49,046 nucleotides of DNA from JBHGBM01 sp041946965 (lineage in GTDB: Bacteria; Acidobacteriota; Terriglobia; Bryobacterales; Bryobacteraceae), in contig JBHGBM010000037.1 of the NCBI GenBank assembly GCA_041946965.1, forward strand, positions 1 to 49,046. The letters are read 5' to 3'. The position numbers and the translations under genes are program-made. How positions within the stretch are numbered: the first letter of the stretch is position 1; each line of letters opens with the position of its first letter. The notes beneath the pieces were generated by a model. The model did no database searches and was not told the DNA's origin. It saw nothing but the letters and a program-made list of their open reading frames with translations. This document shows positions 23,715-32,648 of this stretch, in pieces.

Positions 23715-25157
23715 ATGCGACCCACCCTCAAACTCCTTGAAGACTCCCTGATCCGCCGCATCGTGGACGAGGCGAGAAGCCTGCTGGCCACGCTCGGCAT
23801 TGAGATTCACAGCGCCCGCGCGGCCGAACTGCTACAGGCGCACGGCGCGCGCCTGGACGCGGGTGGGCGGGTGCTGCTGACGGATGCCGTGATCGACGCC
23901 GCCCTCAAGACGGCGCCGCCGGGTTTCCCCCTCTACGACACCCGCGGCAACCTCACGCACGAACTTGCGGGCGACAACGTATACTTCACCCCGGGTTCGG
24001 CGGCTATCAACATTCTCGACGGCGGCACCGGCGAGATGCGCCGGCCGGACACCGCGGATTACGTGCGCTACGTCAAGCTGGTCGAGGGCCTCGCCAACAT
24101 CGCCTCGCAGGCCACCGCCTTCATCCCCGCGGATGTTCCGGAGAAGATCTCGGACAGCTACCGCCTCTACCTCAGCCTGCTCCACGGCACGAAGCCCGTG
24201 GTGACCGGCGCATTCACGATCGAGGCGTTCGAGTTGATGAAGGACCTTCAGCTTATCGTGCGCGGGAGCGAGCGGGCGTTGCGCGAGAAGCCGCTGGCGA
24301 TCTTCTCGTGTTGTCCGACGGCGCCGCTCAAGTGGAGCGACGTGACCTGCGAGAACCTGCTGGACTGCGCGCGCTGGTCGGTCCCCGCCGAGCTCATCTC
24401 CATGCCGCTTTCCGGTTTTGTGGCGCCGGTCACGCTGGCAGGCAGCCTGGTGCAGCAGACCGCGGAGAACCTGAGCGGCGTGGTCATCCACCAACTCGAG
24501 AATCCGGGCGCCCCGATCCTGTGGGGCGGCTCTCCGGCGATCTTCGACGTGCGCCACGAAACCACCCCCATGGGAGCGGTCGAGACCATGATGCTCGATT
24601 GCGCCGCAAGCGAAATCGGCAAATGGCTCCACCTGCCCACGCAGGGCTACATCGCGCTGAGCGACGCCAAACTGCTGGATGCGCAGGCGGGCCTGGAGAC
24701 CGGCATGGGCGCCGTGCTCGCCGCGCTTTCCGGCATCAACAGCATCTCCGGCCCCGGCATGCTCGATTTCGAGAGCTGCCAGAGCCTGGAAAAACTGGTG
24801 CTCGATAACGAGATCTGCGGCATGGCCCTGCGGCTGGCGCGGGGCATTCAGCCGCGGGAGGATTTCCCGGCGCTTCCCATTTTTCAGGAGCTGCTCGCGG
24901 AGAAACACCTGCTCATCGCGGACCACACGCGCCGTCACCTGCGGGAGGAGATCGTGTTCCCCGGAGCTTCCATAGATCGCGCCAACCGCGCGCGCGGAAG
25001 CGCCCCCTTGGGACAGCGGGCCGCGCGCGAAGTCGAGCGCATCGTTTCGCGCTACACGCCGCCGCCGCTCGCCGAAGAGACCAAAGCGGAACTCGTGCGC
25101 CGCATGAGCGCGGAGGCGCGCCGCTTCGGCATGGACGCGTTGCCGGCTACGTCGTAA
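23715..25157 (+). CDS. Trimethylamine methyltransferase (MttB) family protein, non-pyrrolysine
   Basis: The 480-residue protein matches the MttB/MtgB barrel family: LGIEIHSARAAELLQAHGARLD near the N terminus, DAKLLDAQAGLETGMGAVLAALSG, and LEKLVLDNEICGMALRLARG. Methanogen MttB uses pyrrolysine at an amber codon. This frame has no internal TAG, so it belongs to the bacterial branch, which includes corrinoid-dependent betaine demethylases such as MtgB. A cobalamin-binding MtgC-like partner and a corrinoid activator are not found nearby, which makes the reaction uncertain. Its 3' end overlaps the convergent bicupin gene by 11 bp. Confidence 0.82.
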   Translation: MRPTLKLLEDSLIRRIVDEARSLLATLGIEIHSARAAELLQAHGARLDAGGRVLLTDAVIDAALKTAPPGFPLYDTRGNLTHELAGDNVYFTPGSAAINILDGGTGEMRRPDTADYVRYVKLVEGLANIASQATAFIPADVPEKISDSYRLYLSLLHGTKPVVTGAFTIEAFELMKDLQLIVRGSERALREKPLAIFSCCPTAPLKWSDVTCENLLDCARWSVPAELISMPLSGFVAPVTLAGSLVQQTAENLSGVVIHQLENPGAPILWGGSPAIFDVRHETTPMGAVETMMLDCAASEIGKWLHLPTQGYIALSDAKLLDAQAGLETGMGAVLAALSGINSISGPGMLDFESCQSLEKLVLDNEICGMALRLARGIQPREDFPALPIFQELLAEKHLLIADHTRRHLREEIVFPGASIDRANRARGSAPLGQRAAREVERIVSRYTPPPLAEETKAELVRRMSAEARRFGMDALPATS

Positions 25158-25905
25158 TCGCGTCCGCGCTGCCCTTCATGAAATCCTTGTTCTTGTCGCC
25201 CACCCAGTAGCGCGCGCCGGCGATGCACCAGATGAACGCCAGCGGCTGCTCCTGCGAAAACACCGGGTGGTAGTTCAAGTACGGAATCGTCACCGCGTCG
25301 CCCTCGCTCACGTTGTGCACGAAGGTGAGGGTCTCCGGGTTTTCGTAGACCTCCATGGACCCGCGCCCGCGTATGAAAAAGTAGACCTCCTCCTGGTCCG
25401 TGTGGTTGTGGGGCGGCCAACTGCGCGCGTACGGCTCGAAGAAGGTGTAGCCGGCTACCAGCTTGTCGGCAGGCTCGGCCACGTCGAACATCATGTAGAC
25501 GTTCTTGCCCTTGAGCCGGCGTATCCGAGTTTCATCATGTGAAATCCGAGCGAACTCAGAATGAAATACGGGGTGCCGGTTCTGGGCCGGCGCGCGCGTG
25601 ACCACCAGTTTTGCCGCCTCCGCGCCGGGGTTGGCGACGGAAAACGCGGCGCCGCGCGGCACGTACAACATGTCGAGCTCGGCGAGCGCGTACGATGCAC
25701 CCTCCACCTGAACGCACGCGCCGCCGTGCCAGGCGTACAGCAGCGCCTCCTCGCCGGGGTAGGACACGGCATCCGACGCCGCGCCGGGCGCCAGGTCGAA
25801 TTCGCCGCAGGTGAGGAACTCGAGCTTTGCGGAAGCGGGCGTAAACCGCTCGCGGTACGTGACCGGCGCCTCGCCGGCCCGATGCAAAATTCCAGGTTGA
25901 ACCAT
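25147..25905 (-). CDS. Bicupin of the KduI/IolB type (sugar-acid isomerase-like)
   Basis: The 252 residues form two cupin folds. The C-terminal cupin retains a metal triad: H166 and H168 in SWPPHNHTDQEEVYFF, E173, and H213 in YLNYHPVFS. The wording PPHNH...EEVYFF is characteristic of 5-deoxy-glucuronate isomerase (IolB) and related KduI proteins, which isomerise uronates or inositol-derived acids. No other inositol genes are nearby, so the substrate remains open. The ATG lies 4 nt after the stop of the metallo-beta-lactamase-fold gene, in the same minus-strand unit. The last codons overlap the convergent MttB-like gene. Confidence 0.72.
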   Translation of the reverse strand: MVQPGILHRAGEAPVTYRERFTPASAKLEFLTCGEFDLAPGAASDAVSYPGEEALLYAWHGGACVQVEGASYALAELDMLYVPRGAAFSVANPGAEAAKLVVTRAPAQNRHPVFHSEFARISHDETRIRRLKGKNVYMMFDVAEPADKLVAGYTFFEPYARSWPPHNHTDQEEVYFFIRGRGSMEVYENPETLTFVHNVSEGDAVTIPYLNYHPVFSQEQPLAFIWCIAGARYWVGDKNKDFMKGSADAITT

Positions 25906-25909
25906 GAGA

Positions 25910-26920
25910 TCAGCTCCGGGGTTTATAAGTCTTGGTGTACTTGTTGCGGGCGTTCGTAATGGTGAACGTGCCGTCCTGCTCCGCGGTCAGGCTGATGCCC
26001 TGCCCCTCGCACTGTTCATCGGTGTTGGCGATGAAGGTGTCCGGCGCATTGTTTTCGCGGCCCGCCGTCACGGTGTAGTGCAACTGCCAGATGTCTTCGA
26101 GACCCGGCGCTTTGCGGATCACCTGCCAGGCTTCGGGCGTCCCGCCCTTGCGCGCGCCGTTGTTCATGATGGCCGCGCGGGCGCGCAGCGGATGCACCAG
26201 CGCGGCGCTCCCGGACATGTTCATGCCGTGGTGGGAGACCACGTACACGTCCACCGGCGGAAGCACGGTGCGCGGGCACATCAACTGGAGCTCTTTGTTC
26301 CAGGTAACGTCGGCGAGATCGAGCATGCGGAACTTGCCGAAGGTGATGAACATGCCGATGGACTGCGCGTTCTCCGAGCCGTCGCCGGGACGCGGCTGGA
26401 GGCCCGCGCAGGCCGGGTTCTCCTCGCCGGCGCCGGGCAGGGGACCGGGAATCAGGTTGCCGGCCGACGTCACGATCTGAATCTTCACGTCCTTGAGCGG
26501 AATCGTATCTCCGGGCTTTGCCTCGATGTGCCGGGTCTTGTCGCGATAGGCGGCGTAAGCGCGCACCAGTTCATCATGCTGCTTGCCGCTGCCGGCGCTC
26601 GCGCCGTGATCGATGAACGTCCCGATGGGAATGCGCTCGGCCAGGTTGGGCACTCCTCCCACGTGATCGGTGTCGTAATGCGTGACCACCACGTAGTCCA
26701 GGCGCTTGACTCCCGCTTTCCTGGCCGCGGCCACAATCCGGCCGGCGTCGCGCCCGTTGTGTCCGGGCCAGCCGGTGTCCACCAGCATGGATTGTCCCGA
26801 GGGCGAAACCACGAGCGTGGCCTGCCCGCCCTCCACGTCCACGAAGTAGACCCGGAGCGGCCTGGCGGCAAACGCCGAAGCCGCCGCGATCATAAGAAAT
26901 ACAGCGCCATAGGCCCGCAT
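25910..26920 (-). CDS. Secreted metallo-beta-lactamase-fold hydrolase (ComEC-domain-like)
   Basis: The 336-residue protein has a signal peptide (MRAYGAVFLMIAAASAFA) and the metal motif HYDTDH (H81, D83, D85, H86). Further ligands probably include the ADVTW aspartate and SHHG. The arrangement FVDVEGGQATLVVSPSGQSMLVDTG resembles the extracellular domain of ComEC, yet the membrane part is absent. Such stand-alone secreted forms are common and mostly uncharacterised; hydrolysis of a phosphodiester or ester is possible. It is the first gene of a two-gene unit with the bicupin (4-nt gap) and divergent from the hybrid kinase (97-bp spacer). Confidence 0.8.
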   Translation of the reverse strand: MRAYGAVFLMIAAASAFAARPLRVYFVDVEGGQATLVVSPSGQSMLVDTGWPGHNGRDAGRIVAAARKAGVKRLDYVVVTHYDTDHVGGVPNLAERIPIGTFIDHGASAGSGKQHDELVRAYAAYRDKTRHIEAKPGDTIPLKDVKIQIVTSAGNLIPGPLPGAGEENPACAGLQPRPGDGSENAQSIGMFITFGKFRMLDLADVTWNKELQLMCPRTVLPPVDVYVVSHHGMNMSGSAALVHPLRARAAIMNNGARKGGTPEAWQVIRKAPGLEDIWQLHYTVTAGRENNAPDTFIANTDEQCEGQGISLTAEQDGTFTITNARNKYTKTYKPRS

Positions 26921-26972
26921 GGCCGCATCGTATCATACAGCCGCATGTCGGACCGAAGCTTCACCTTTGGGT

Positions 26973-26978
26973 TAGAAT
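26973..26978 (+). promoter_or_regulatory. Candidate -10 box upstream of the hybrid kinase
   Basis: TAGAAT lies 39 nt before the kinase ATG in the 97-bp divergent spacer. It matches the TAGAAT box found before the tRNA-Phe gene at the window end. No clear -35 is seen at 17 nt spacing, so this call is weak. Confidence 0.35.
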
Positions 26979-27017
26979 GAGACTGCGCGCATTCTCCTCG
27001 GGCCAATGTCCTGACCC

Positions 27018-30000
27018 ATGAAGGTCCTTCACATCGACTCTGACGAGCACTACGAGCAGCCCTACGGCAACCTCGTGCAGTTGAACCGGAGCCGCGTACT
27101 GGCTGACGCGGTCGGCGAGGACGTGCTGCGGGAGATCGCGCACGATTACCTCGATCTGCTGGGGACCTCATCGGCCATCTACGAGACCAACGGCGACTAC
27201 GCTCTGGGCATATTCAGTTCCGGCTGGTGCCGCTTTCTGGATCAGCGCTCGCGCGAGCTGTGCGGGACCCCGGACAACGCCGAAGCGCTGGCCAACGGCA
27301 GGTGGATCTGCCATGAGGAATGCTGGAACGCCGCGCGGCTATCCATGGAGAAGGGCGAACCGGTGGACGTGGAATGCCCCGGGGGAATCCGGCTGTATGC
27401 GGTTCCGATCTTCGCGGGCGGCGAGATCGTGGGCAGCATCAATTTCGGTTACGGCGATCCGCCGAGCGAAGCCGGAGCGCTGGGTGCGGTGGGCGGGCGC
27501 TACCAGGCAGGGGTGGAGCAGCTCAAGGCGCTGGCGCAATCGTATGAGTCCCGCCCGCCGGAGGTGATCGAACTCGCCAAGCGCCGGTTGCGCACTTCGG
27601 CGCGGCTCATCGGCGCGCTTATCGAGCACAAGCGTGCGGAGGACCGCCTGCGGCGTTTGCAGGCGGTCACGGAAGCGCTGGCCCGCGCCGTGACCACCGA
27701 GGAGGTCCTCGACGCCATTATCACGGAGGTGAAATCGGCCACCGGCGCCGGCGCCGCTCTGCTGCTGCTGCCCGCGCCGGACAGACCGGAACTGATCGCT
27801 CCGCGCATCGCGGGCTATCCGCCCGAGATCGCGGAACAGTACCGCCGCGTGCCGCTGGATTCTCCGCTGCCCGCCGCTCAGGCATTCCGTACGGGCGGCC
27901 TGGTGGCCGGCGAAGACCGGGGCGCCGAGCACGACCCGCCGATGCCGGAAGGGCCGGAAGGCGCTATGATCGCGCTGCCGCTCACGGTGGGAGGGCGCGC
28001 CATCGGGGGGCTGGGGCTGCGCTTTCCCGGGCGCCGCCGTTTCGGCCGCGAGGATCGCGACGTCCTTCTGACGGTGGGCCGCCAGTGCGGCCAGGCCATC
28101 GAGCGGGCGCGCGCTCACGATGCCGAGAGGCGGCTGCTGGCGAGCGTAAGCCAGGAAAAGCGGCGGCTGGAGGAGATCTTCTCCGCGCTGCCGGCCTACT
28201 TCGCCCTGTACACCGGCTCCGAACACGTGCTGGAATTCTCGAACCCCGCCAACATCCGGCTACGGGGAGGATGGAACCCTATCGGCCAGCCCCTGCGCGA
28301 GGCGTTTCCTGGATTGCGCGCGGAGGCCTATGCGGCGTGGGACCGCGTATACCGGACCGGCCAGCCGCTGCGCATCGCGGAGACCACACCGGCGTCGTTT
28401 CCCGGCTCGGGCGGCGACGAACGCGTCTTCGACCTTTCGCTCCTTCCGCGCCGTAACGCGGAGGGCCGGATCACCGGCGTACTGGCTTTCGCCACCGACG
28501 TTACCGAGAAAACGCTCGCACGGTGCGCGGAGGAGCAGGCCCATCAGACTCTGCGCCAGCAAGCCGAACTCATAAGTCTCTCGCACGACGCTATCATTGC
28601 GGCGGATGCCTGCCGCGTCATCACGAGTTGGAATACCGGCGCCGAGCGCATGTACGGCTACACGGCTCAAGAGGCGGTGGGACGAGTGATCCACGAACTG
28701 CTGGCGACCCGCTCGCCGGTCAGCCTGGAGCAGATGCACGCGCTTCTGCGTGAGCACGGACGGTGGGAAGGCGAGTTGACTCACATTCGGAAAGACGGGG
28801 AAGCGATCATCGTGGAGAGCCGCCAAGTCCAGGATCTGGATTCGGAGGGCCGTCCCACGGGGTTCCTGGAGATCAACCGCGACATCACCGAACGTAAGAG
28901 CGCGGTGGAGTCCTTGCGTAAAAGCGAGGAATGGCTCAAGTTCGCCCAGAAGACGGCGGGCATCGGCATCTTCGACTGGGACATCCGGCTCGACCGCGCC
29001 GCCTGGTCGGAAGAGCAGTTCCGCATCTACGGCCTGGAGGACGGCGGCTCCGCTCCCCTTACCCGGGCGGCGTGGGAGCAGCACGTGCATCCAGACGACC
29101 GGGAAGAGATCCGCCGCAGCCTCGATGAGAGCCTTGCCAACCGCCAGCCATGGGAGGTCGCTTACCGCATCATCCGCCCGGATGGCGCCGTGCGCTGGCT
29201 GAATGCGAAGGGCGCGGTGCTGGTGGATAAAGAAGGCCGGCCAGCACGTCTGATCGGGGCGACGCTGGATATCACCGAACAGCGCAACGCCGAGGAAGCG
29301 CACCGCAACGCGCAGAAGCTGGAGAGCATCGGCGTGCTGGCCGGGGGCATCGCCCACGATTTCAATAACCTGCTCACCAGCATCATGGGCAACGCCAGCC
29401 TGGTCATGGAAGAGGTGGCCGGCGAAATCCGCGAGCGGACGCAAGCCATCATCAACGGCGCGGGACGCGCGGCGGATCTTACCCGGCAGCTTCTGGCCTA
29501 CGCCGGCAAAGGGCGGTTTGTGATTCGCGACATCGACCTCGGCGGGGCGGTCCGCGAAATCACGCCGCTGCTGCGCATGACGGTGCCGCGCAACGTAAAC
29601 CTGGACATGGCGCTCGCCGATTCCCTGCCGCCGGTGCGCGCCGACGCGGGCCAACTGCAACAGGTCATCATGAACCTGGTCATCAACGGCGCGGAGGCGA
29701 TTGGCGAACAACGCACCGGAACGGTGACCGTGCAAACCCACCTGATCGAAGCGCCCGCACCGTTTCCGGACGGACTGGCGGGCCAGGCGCCGCCGGGGCG
29801 TTACGTCGTGTTGGAGGTGAGGGATACGGGGTCCGGCATGGATGAAGCCACGCGCGCCAAGATTTTCGACCCGTTCTTCAGCACGAAGTTCCTGGGCCGC
29901 GGGCTCGGCCTGGCGGCGGTCTCCGGAGTGGTGCGCTCGCACAAGGGGGCTATCGCCGTGGAGAGCGCGCCGGGGAGGGGCAGCACCTTCCGCGTGCTGT

Positions 30001-30437
30001 TTCCCGCCGGGGCGTCATCGGCCAAGCCCGAGCCGGCCGTTCGTCCGGCGCCGGCGGCGGCCGCCGCGGGCACCGTCCTGGTGGTGGACGACGAGGAGTA
30101 CGTGCGCAGCTTCATCGCCGGCTCGCTCGAGCGCGCCGGCTACACGCCGCTGCTGGCGGGCAACGGGCGGGAGGCCATCGGACAGCTTGAGAGGCATCCC
30201 GAAACGGACCTGGTGATTCTGGACCTGATGATGCCGGAGTTGGGCGGCGCCGACGCGCTCCGCGAGATCCGCGCCCGCAAGTCCGGGATCCCCGTGCTGG
30301 TGACCAGCGGCTACGACCAGAGCGAGGCCCGCCGCCTGTGCGCCGATTACGGCCTCGACGATTTCATTCAGAAACCTTACACGGCGAAGAACCTGACCGC
30401 CAAGGTTGGCGAACTCATGAAACGGGCGCGCGCATGA
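27018..30437 (+). CDS. PocR-GAF-PAS hybrid sensor histidine kinase with receiver domain
   Basis: This 1139-residue cytoplasmic kinase contains, in order: a PocR-type sensory domain (~20-190) with Cys-rich features (WCRF, ELCG, CHEEC, VECPGG); a GAF domain (~215-370); three PAS/PAC modules (~385-500, 515-640, 645-770; each ending in a D-x-TE motif); HisKA with H780 in GGIAHDFNNLLT; an HATPase domain (MNLVINGAEAIGE, DTGSGM, GRGLGLAAVSGVVRSH); and a receiver with D1069 (LVILDLMMPE). PocR domains bind small hydrocarbon derivatives such as 1,3-propanediol, or metals. No separate response regulator lies next to it, so output may go through phosphotransfer elsewhere. It converges on the efflux operon with a 33-bp gap. 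Confidence 0.92.
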   Translation: MKVLHIDSDEHYEQPYGNLVQLNRSRVLADAVGEDVLREIAHDYLDLLGTSSAIYETNGDYALGIFSSGWCRFLDQRSRELCGTPDNAEALANGRWICHEECWNAARLSMEKGEPVDVECPGGIRLYAVPIFAGGEIVGSINFGYGDPPSEAGALGAVGGRYQAGVEQLKALAQSYESRPPEVIELAKRRLRTSARLIGALIEHKRAEDRLRRLQAVTEALARAVTTEEVLDAIITEVKSATGAGAALLLLPAPDRPELIAPRIAGYPPEIAEQYRRVPLDSPLPAAQAFRTGGLVAGEDRGAEHDPPMPEGPEGAMIALPLTVGGRAIGGLGLRFPGRRRFGREDRDVLLTVGRQCGQAIERARAHDAERRLLASVSQEKRRLEEIFSALPAYFALYTGSEHVLEFSNPANIRLRGGWNPIGQPLREAFPGLRAEAYAAWDRVYRTGQPLRIAETTPASFPGSGGDERVFDLSLLPRRNAEGRITGVLAFATDVTEKTLARCAEEQAHQTLRQQAELISLSHDAIIAADACRVITSWNTGAERMYGYTAQEAVGRVIHELLATRSPVSLEQMHALLREHGRWEGELTHIRKDGEAIIVESRQVQDLDSEGRPTGFLEINRDITERKSAVESLRKSEEWLKFAQKTAGIGIFDWDIRLDRAAWSEEQFRIYGLEDGGSAPLTRAAWEQHVHPDDREEIRRSLDESLANRQPWEVAYRIIRPDGAVRWLNAKGAVLVDKEGRPARLIGATLDITEQRNAEEAHRNAQKLESIGVLAGGIAHDFNNLLTSIMGNASLVMEEVAGEIRERTQAIINGAGRAADLTRQLLAYAGKGRFVIRDIDLGGAVREITPLLRMTVPRNVNLDMALADSLPPVRADAGQLQQVIMNLVINGAEAIGEQRTGTVTVQTHLIEAPAPFPDGLAGQAPPGRYVVLEVRDTGSGMDEATRAKIFDPFFSTKFLGRGLGLAAVSGVVRSHKGAIAVESAPGRGSTFRVLFPAGASSAKPEPAVRPAPAAAAAGTVLVVDDEEYVRSFIAGSLERAGYTPLLAGNGREAIGQLERHPETDLVILDLMMPELGGADALREIRARKSGIPVLVTSGYDQSEARRLCADYGLDDFIQKPYTAKNLTAKVGELMKRARA

Positions 30438-30470
30438 CCGAAGTTCCACGTCACCACACCCGTGCCGCAG

Positions 30471-31568
30471 TCAGTCGAGCCGCTTGTGAAACCGCGCCGC
30501 GCTGAGGCACACGACGGTGACCCCGTATACCGCCAGCGCCGCCAGTTGCGGCCAGAGCACGTCGAAACCCACACCCTTCAGGAACAGCCCCCGAACGATC
30601 TCCATGAAATAGCGCAGCGGGTTCAGGTAGGTGAACCACTGCACCACCTCCGGCATGTTGCGGATGGGGAACGCGAACCCGCTCAGCATGAAGGCCGGCA
30701 ACGCAAAAAAGGTGGAGGCCATCATGGCCTGCTGCTGGGTGTGCGAGATGGTGGACAGGAACAGTCCCGCCGCCAGCGTCGTGAGCAGGAACAGAATGGT
30801 GGACACGAGCAGCAGCAGCGGGCTACCGCGAAACGGGATGCGGAATACCAGCAGCGCCGCAGCGGTAATCAGGGCCGCGTCCAGCAACCCAACCACCGCG
30901 AACGGCAGCGTCTTGCCGAGCATCAGCTCGATGGGCCGCACGGGGGTGACCATCAACTGCTCCATGGTGCCGATCTCTTTTTCCCGCACAATGGCGAGGG
31001 CCGTCAGCATGAGGGTGACCAGCATGATGATGTTGACGATCACGCCCGGAACGAAGTAGTTGCGGCTGCGCATATCGGGGTTGAACCAGACGCGGCTGCG
31101 CACGCCGGAAGCCGCGGCCGCCGCCGCAGCGGGCGCGCGAAAGGCGCCGATGATGCGCGACGCATAGCCCGAGATCAGGCTGGCGGTATTGGAGTTGGTG
31201 CCGTCCACAAGCACCTGAACCGCCGGTGCGCCGCCGCGCTCGAGGCCGCGCGCAAAACCCGGCAGCACGACCACCGCGATCTGGGCCCGGCCGCCGTCGA
31301 GCAGGTCCTGAGTGTCCCTGTCCGCGCCGGGCGTGGCCACCACCTCGAAGCGGCCGGAGCCCTGAAAGGCCGCCAGCAGTTCGCGGCTGGCGGGAGTGCG
31401 GTCGTGATCCACCCATGCCATCGCCGCGCGGTCCACGTCCAGGTTGACCGCGTAGCCGAAAATGATGAGCTGAATGAGGGGCGGGCCGATCAGCACGGCG
31501 CGCATGCGCGGCTCCCGCAGGGCCTGCCGGAACTCCTTGCGCACGATCTCGCGAATCCGTTCCCACAT
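30471..31568 (-). CDS. ABC-2 type permease (YbhR/YbhS-like), second permease
   Basis: The 365-residue inner-membrane protein has an N-terminal cytoplasmic helix (REIVRKEFRQALREPRMRAVLIG) and TM1. A large periplasmic part (~50-175) follows, then five more helices (~175-365). The wording TLMLTALAIVREKEIGTMEQLMVTPVRPIELMLGK is characteristic of the ABC-2 YhhJ/YbhS family used for drug or hydrophobic-compound export. It is last in the operon, and its ATG abuts the stop of the first permease (TAG then ATG). The two permeases probably form a heterodimer served by the two ATPases. Confidence 0.93.
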   Translation of the reverse strand: MWERIREIVRKEFRQALREPRMRAVLIGPPLIQLIIFGYAVNLDVDRAAMAWVDHDRTPASRELLAAFQGSGRFEVVATPGADRDTQDLLDGGRAQIAVVVLPGFARGLERGGAPAVQVLVDGTNSNTASLISGYASRIIGAFRAPAAAAAAASGVRSRVWFNPDMRSRNYFVPGVIVNIIMLVTLMLTALAIVREKEIGTMEQLMVTPVRPIELMLGKTLPFAVVGLLDAALITAAALLVFRIPFRGSPLLLLVSTILFLLTTLAAGLFLSTISHTQQQAMMASTFFALPAFMLSGFAFPIRNMPEVVQWFTYLNPLRYFMEIVRGLFLKGVGFDVLWPQLAALAVYGVTVVCLSAARFHKRLD

Positions 31569-32648
31569 CTACGCCACCTTCTGCCGCATCTTGCGGTTCG
31601 CCAGCAGAAACACCAGCGTGCTGTACGCCACCAGAAACGCGCCATCCGCCCACAACACTTCCAGCCCCACGCCCTTCAGGAAGATGCCCTTCAGCGTGGT
31701 GACGAAATACCGCGCGGGGAAGATGTGCGAGATGGCCTGGATCACGGGCGGCATGTTCTCGATCGAGTACACGAAGCCGGAGAGCAGGAACGCCGGCAGG
31801 AACGAGGTGATGAACCCAAGCTGGTAGGCGAGGAGTTGCGAGCGCGTGGCGGCGGAGATGAAGATTCCCCAGAACAGCGCGCCGCACAGGAACACGCAGC
31901 CGGTGGCGGCCAGCAGCACCACGCTGCCGCGGAACGGCACGCCGAAGATCCACAGCCCCACGGCGACCGAAATCAGGGTGTCGGTCACCCCGAGAAGGAA
32001 GAACGCCGCCATCTTGCCGAAGACGATTTCCGCGGGCCGCAGGGGGGTGGAGAGCAGTTGCTCCATGGTTCCCATCTCCCACTCCCGTGCGATGGTGAGG
32101 GAGGTGAGCAGCGCCGCGATGATCATGAGGATGACGGCGATCAGCCCGGGCACCACGTAGTTCCGGGATTCAAGCGTGCTGTTGTACCACACGCGCAGGC
32201 GCGTCTCCACGCGGGGCCGTCGGCCGATTCCGGCGCGCTCGAGCGCCTGCACGTAAGAGAGCGCGATGGCGGCGGTATTCGAGTCGCTGCCATCGAGCAC
32301 CACCTGTACTGAAGGGTTCCGCCCCGCGCCGTAACCGCGCGGGATCACCACTCCCAGAAGCGCCTCGCCGCGGTCGATGGCGCTTTCGAGCGGCGCGTAG
32401 CCGTCCACGTAGCCGAGCACGTCGAAGAACCGCGAACCGCGGAAGCGCTCGACCATTTCGCGGCTCCGCGGAGTGAGGTCCGCGTCGTAGACCAGCGTGG
32501 GGACGCGGTCCACGTCCAGGCTCAGCGCCCAGCCGAAAGCCAGCAGCATCACCAGCGGCAGGGCGATCGCCATGATGAGGCTGCGCACGTCGCGCACGAT
32601 GTGGCGCAGCTCTTTGAGGAACACCGCGCGGGTGCGGCGCCAGTTCAT
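31569..32648 (-). CDS. ABC-2 type permease (YbhR/YbhS-like), first permease
   Basis: The 359 residues show the same plan as its neighbour: cytoplasmic start (RTRAVFLKELRHIVRDVRS), TM1, a periplasmic domain (~45-170) and five helices. The signature-like stretch LTSLTIAREWEMGTMEQLLSTPLRPAEIVFGK mirrors the second permease, indicating duplication. Its ATG overlaps the stop of the upstream ATPase gene by 4 nt (ATGA, 32645-32648). Together with the HlyD and TolC-like genes of the operon it should build an export path across both membranes. Confidence 0.93.
   Translation of the reverse strand: MNWRRTRAVFLKELRHIVRDVRSLIMAIALPLVMLLAFGWALSLDVDRVPTLVYDADLTPRSREMVERFRGSRFFDVLGYVDGYAPLESAIDRGEALLGVVIPRGYGAGRNPSVQVVLDGSDSNTAAIALSYVQALERAGIGRRPRVETRLRVWYNSTLESRNYVVPGLIAVILMIIAALLTSLTIAREWEMGTMEQLLSTPLRPAEIVFGKMAAFFLLGVTDTLISVAVGLWIFGVPFRGSVVLLAATGCVFLCGALFWGIFISAATRSQLLAYQLGFITSFLPAFLLSGFVYSIENMPPVIQAISHIFPARYFVTTLKGIFLKGVGLEVLWADGAFLVAYSTLVFLLANRKMRQKVA

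Noticed and set aside
23715..25157. Pyrrolysine-containing MttB
   Set aside because: No in-frame TAG occurs in the reading frame.
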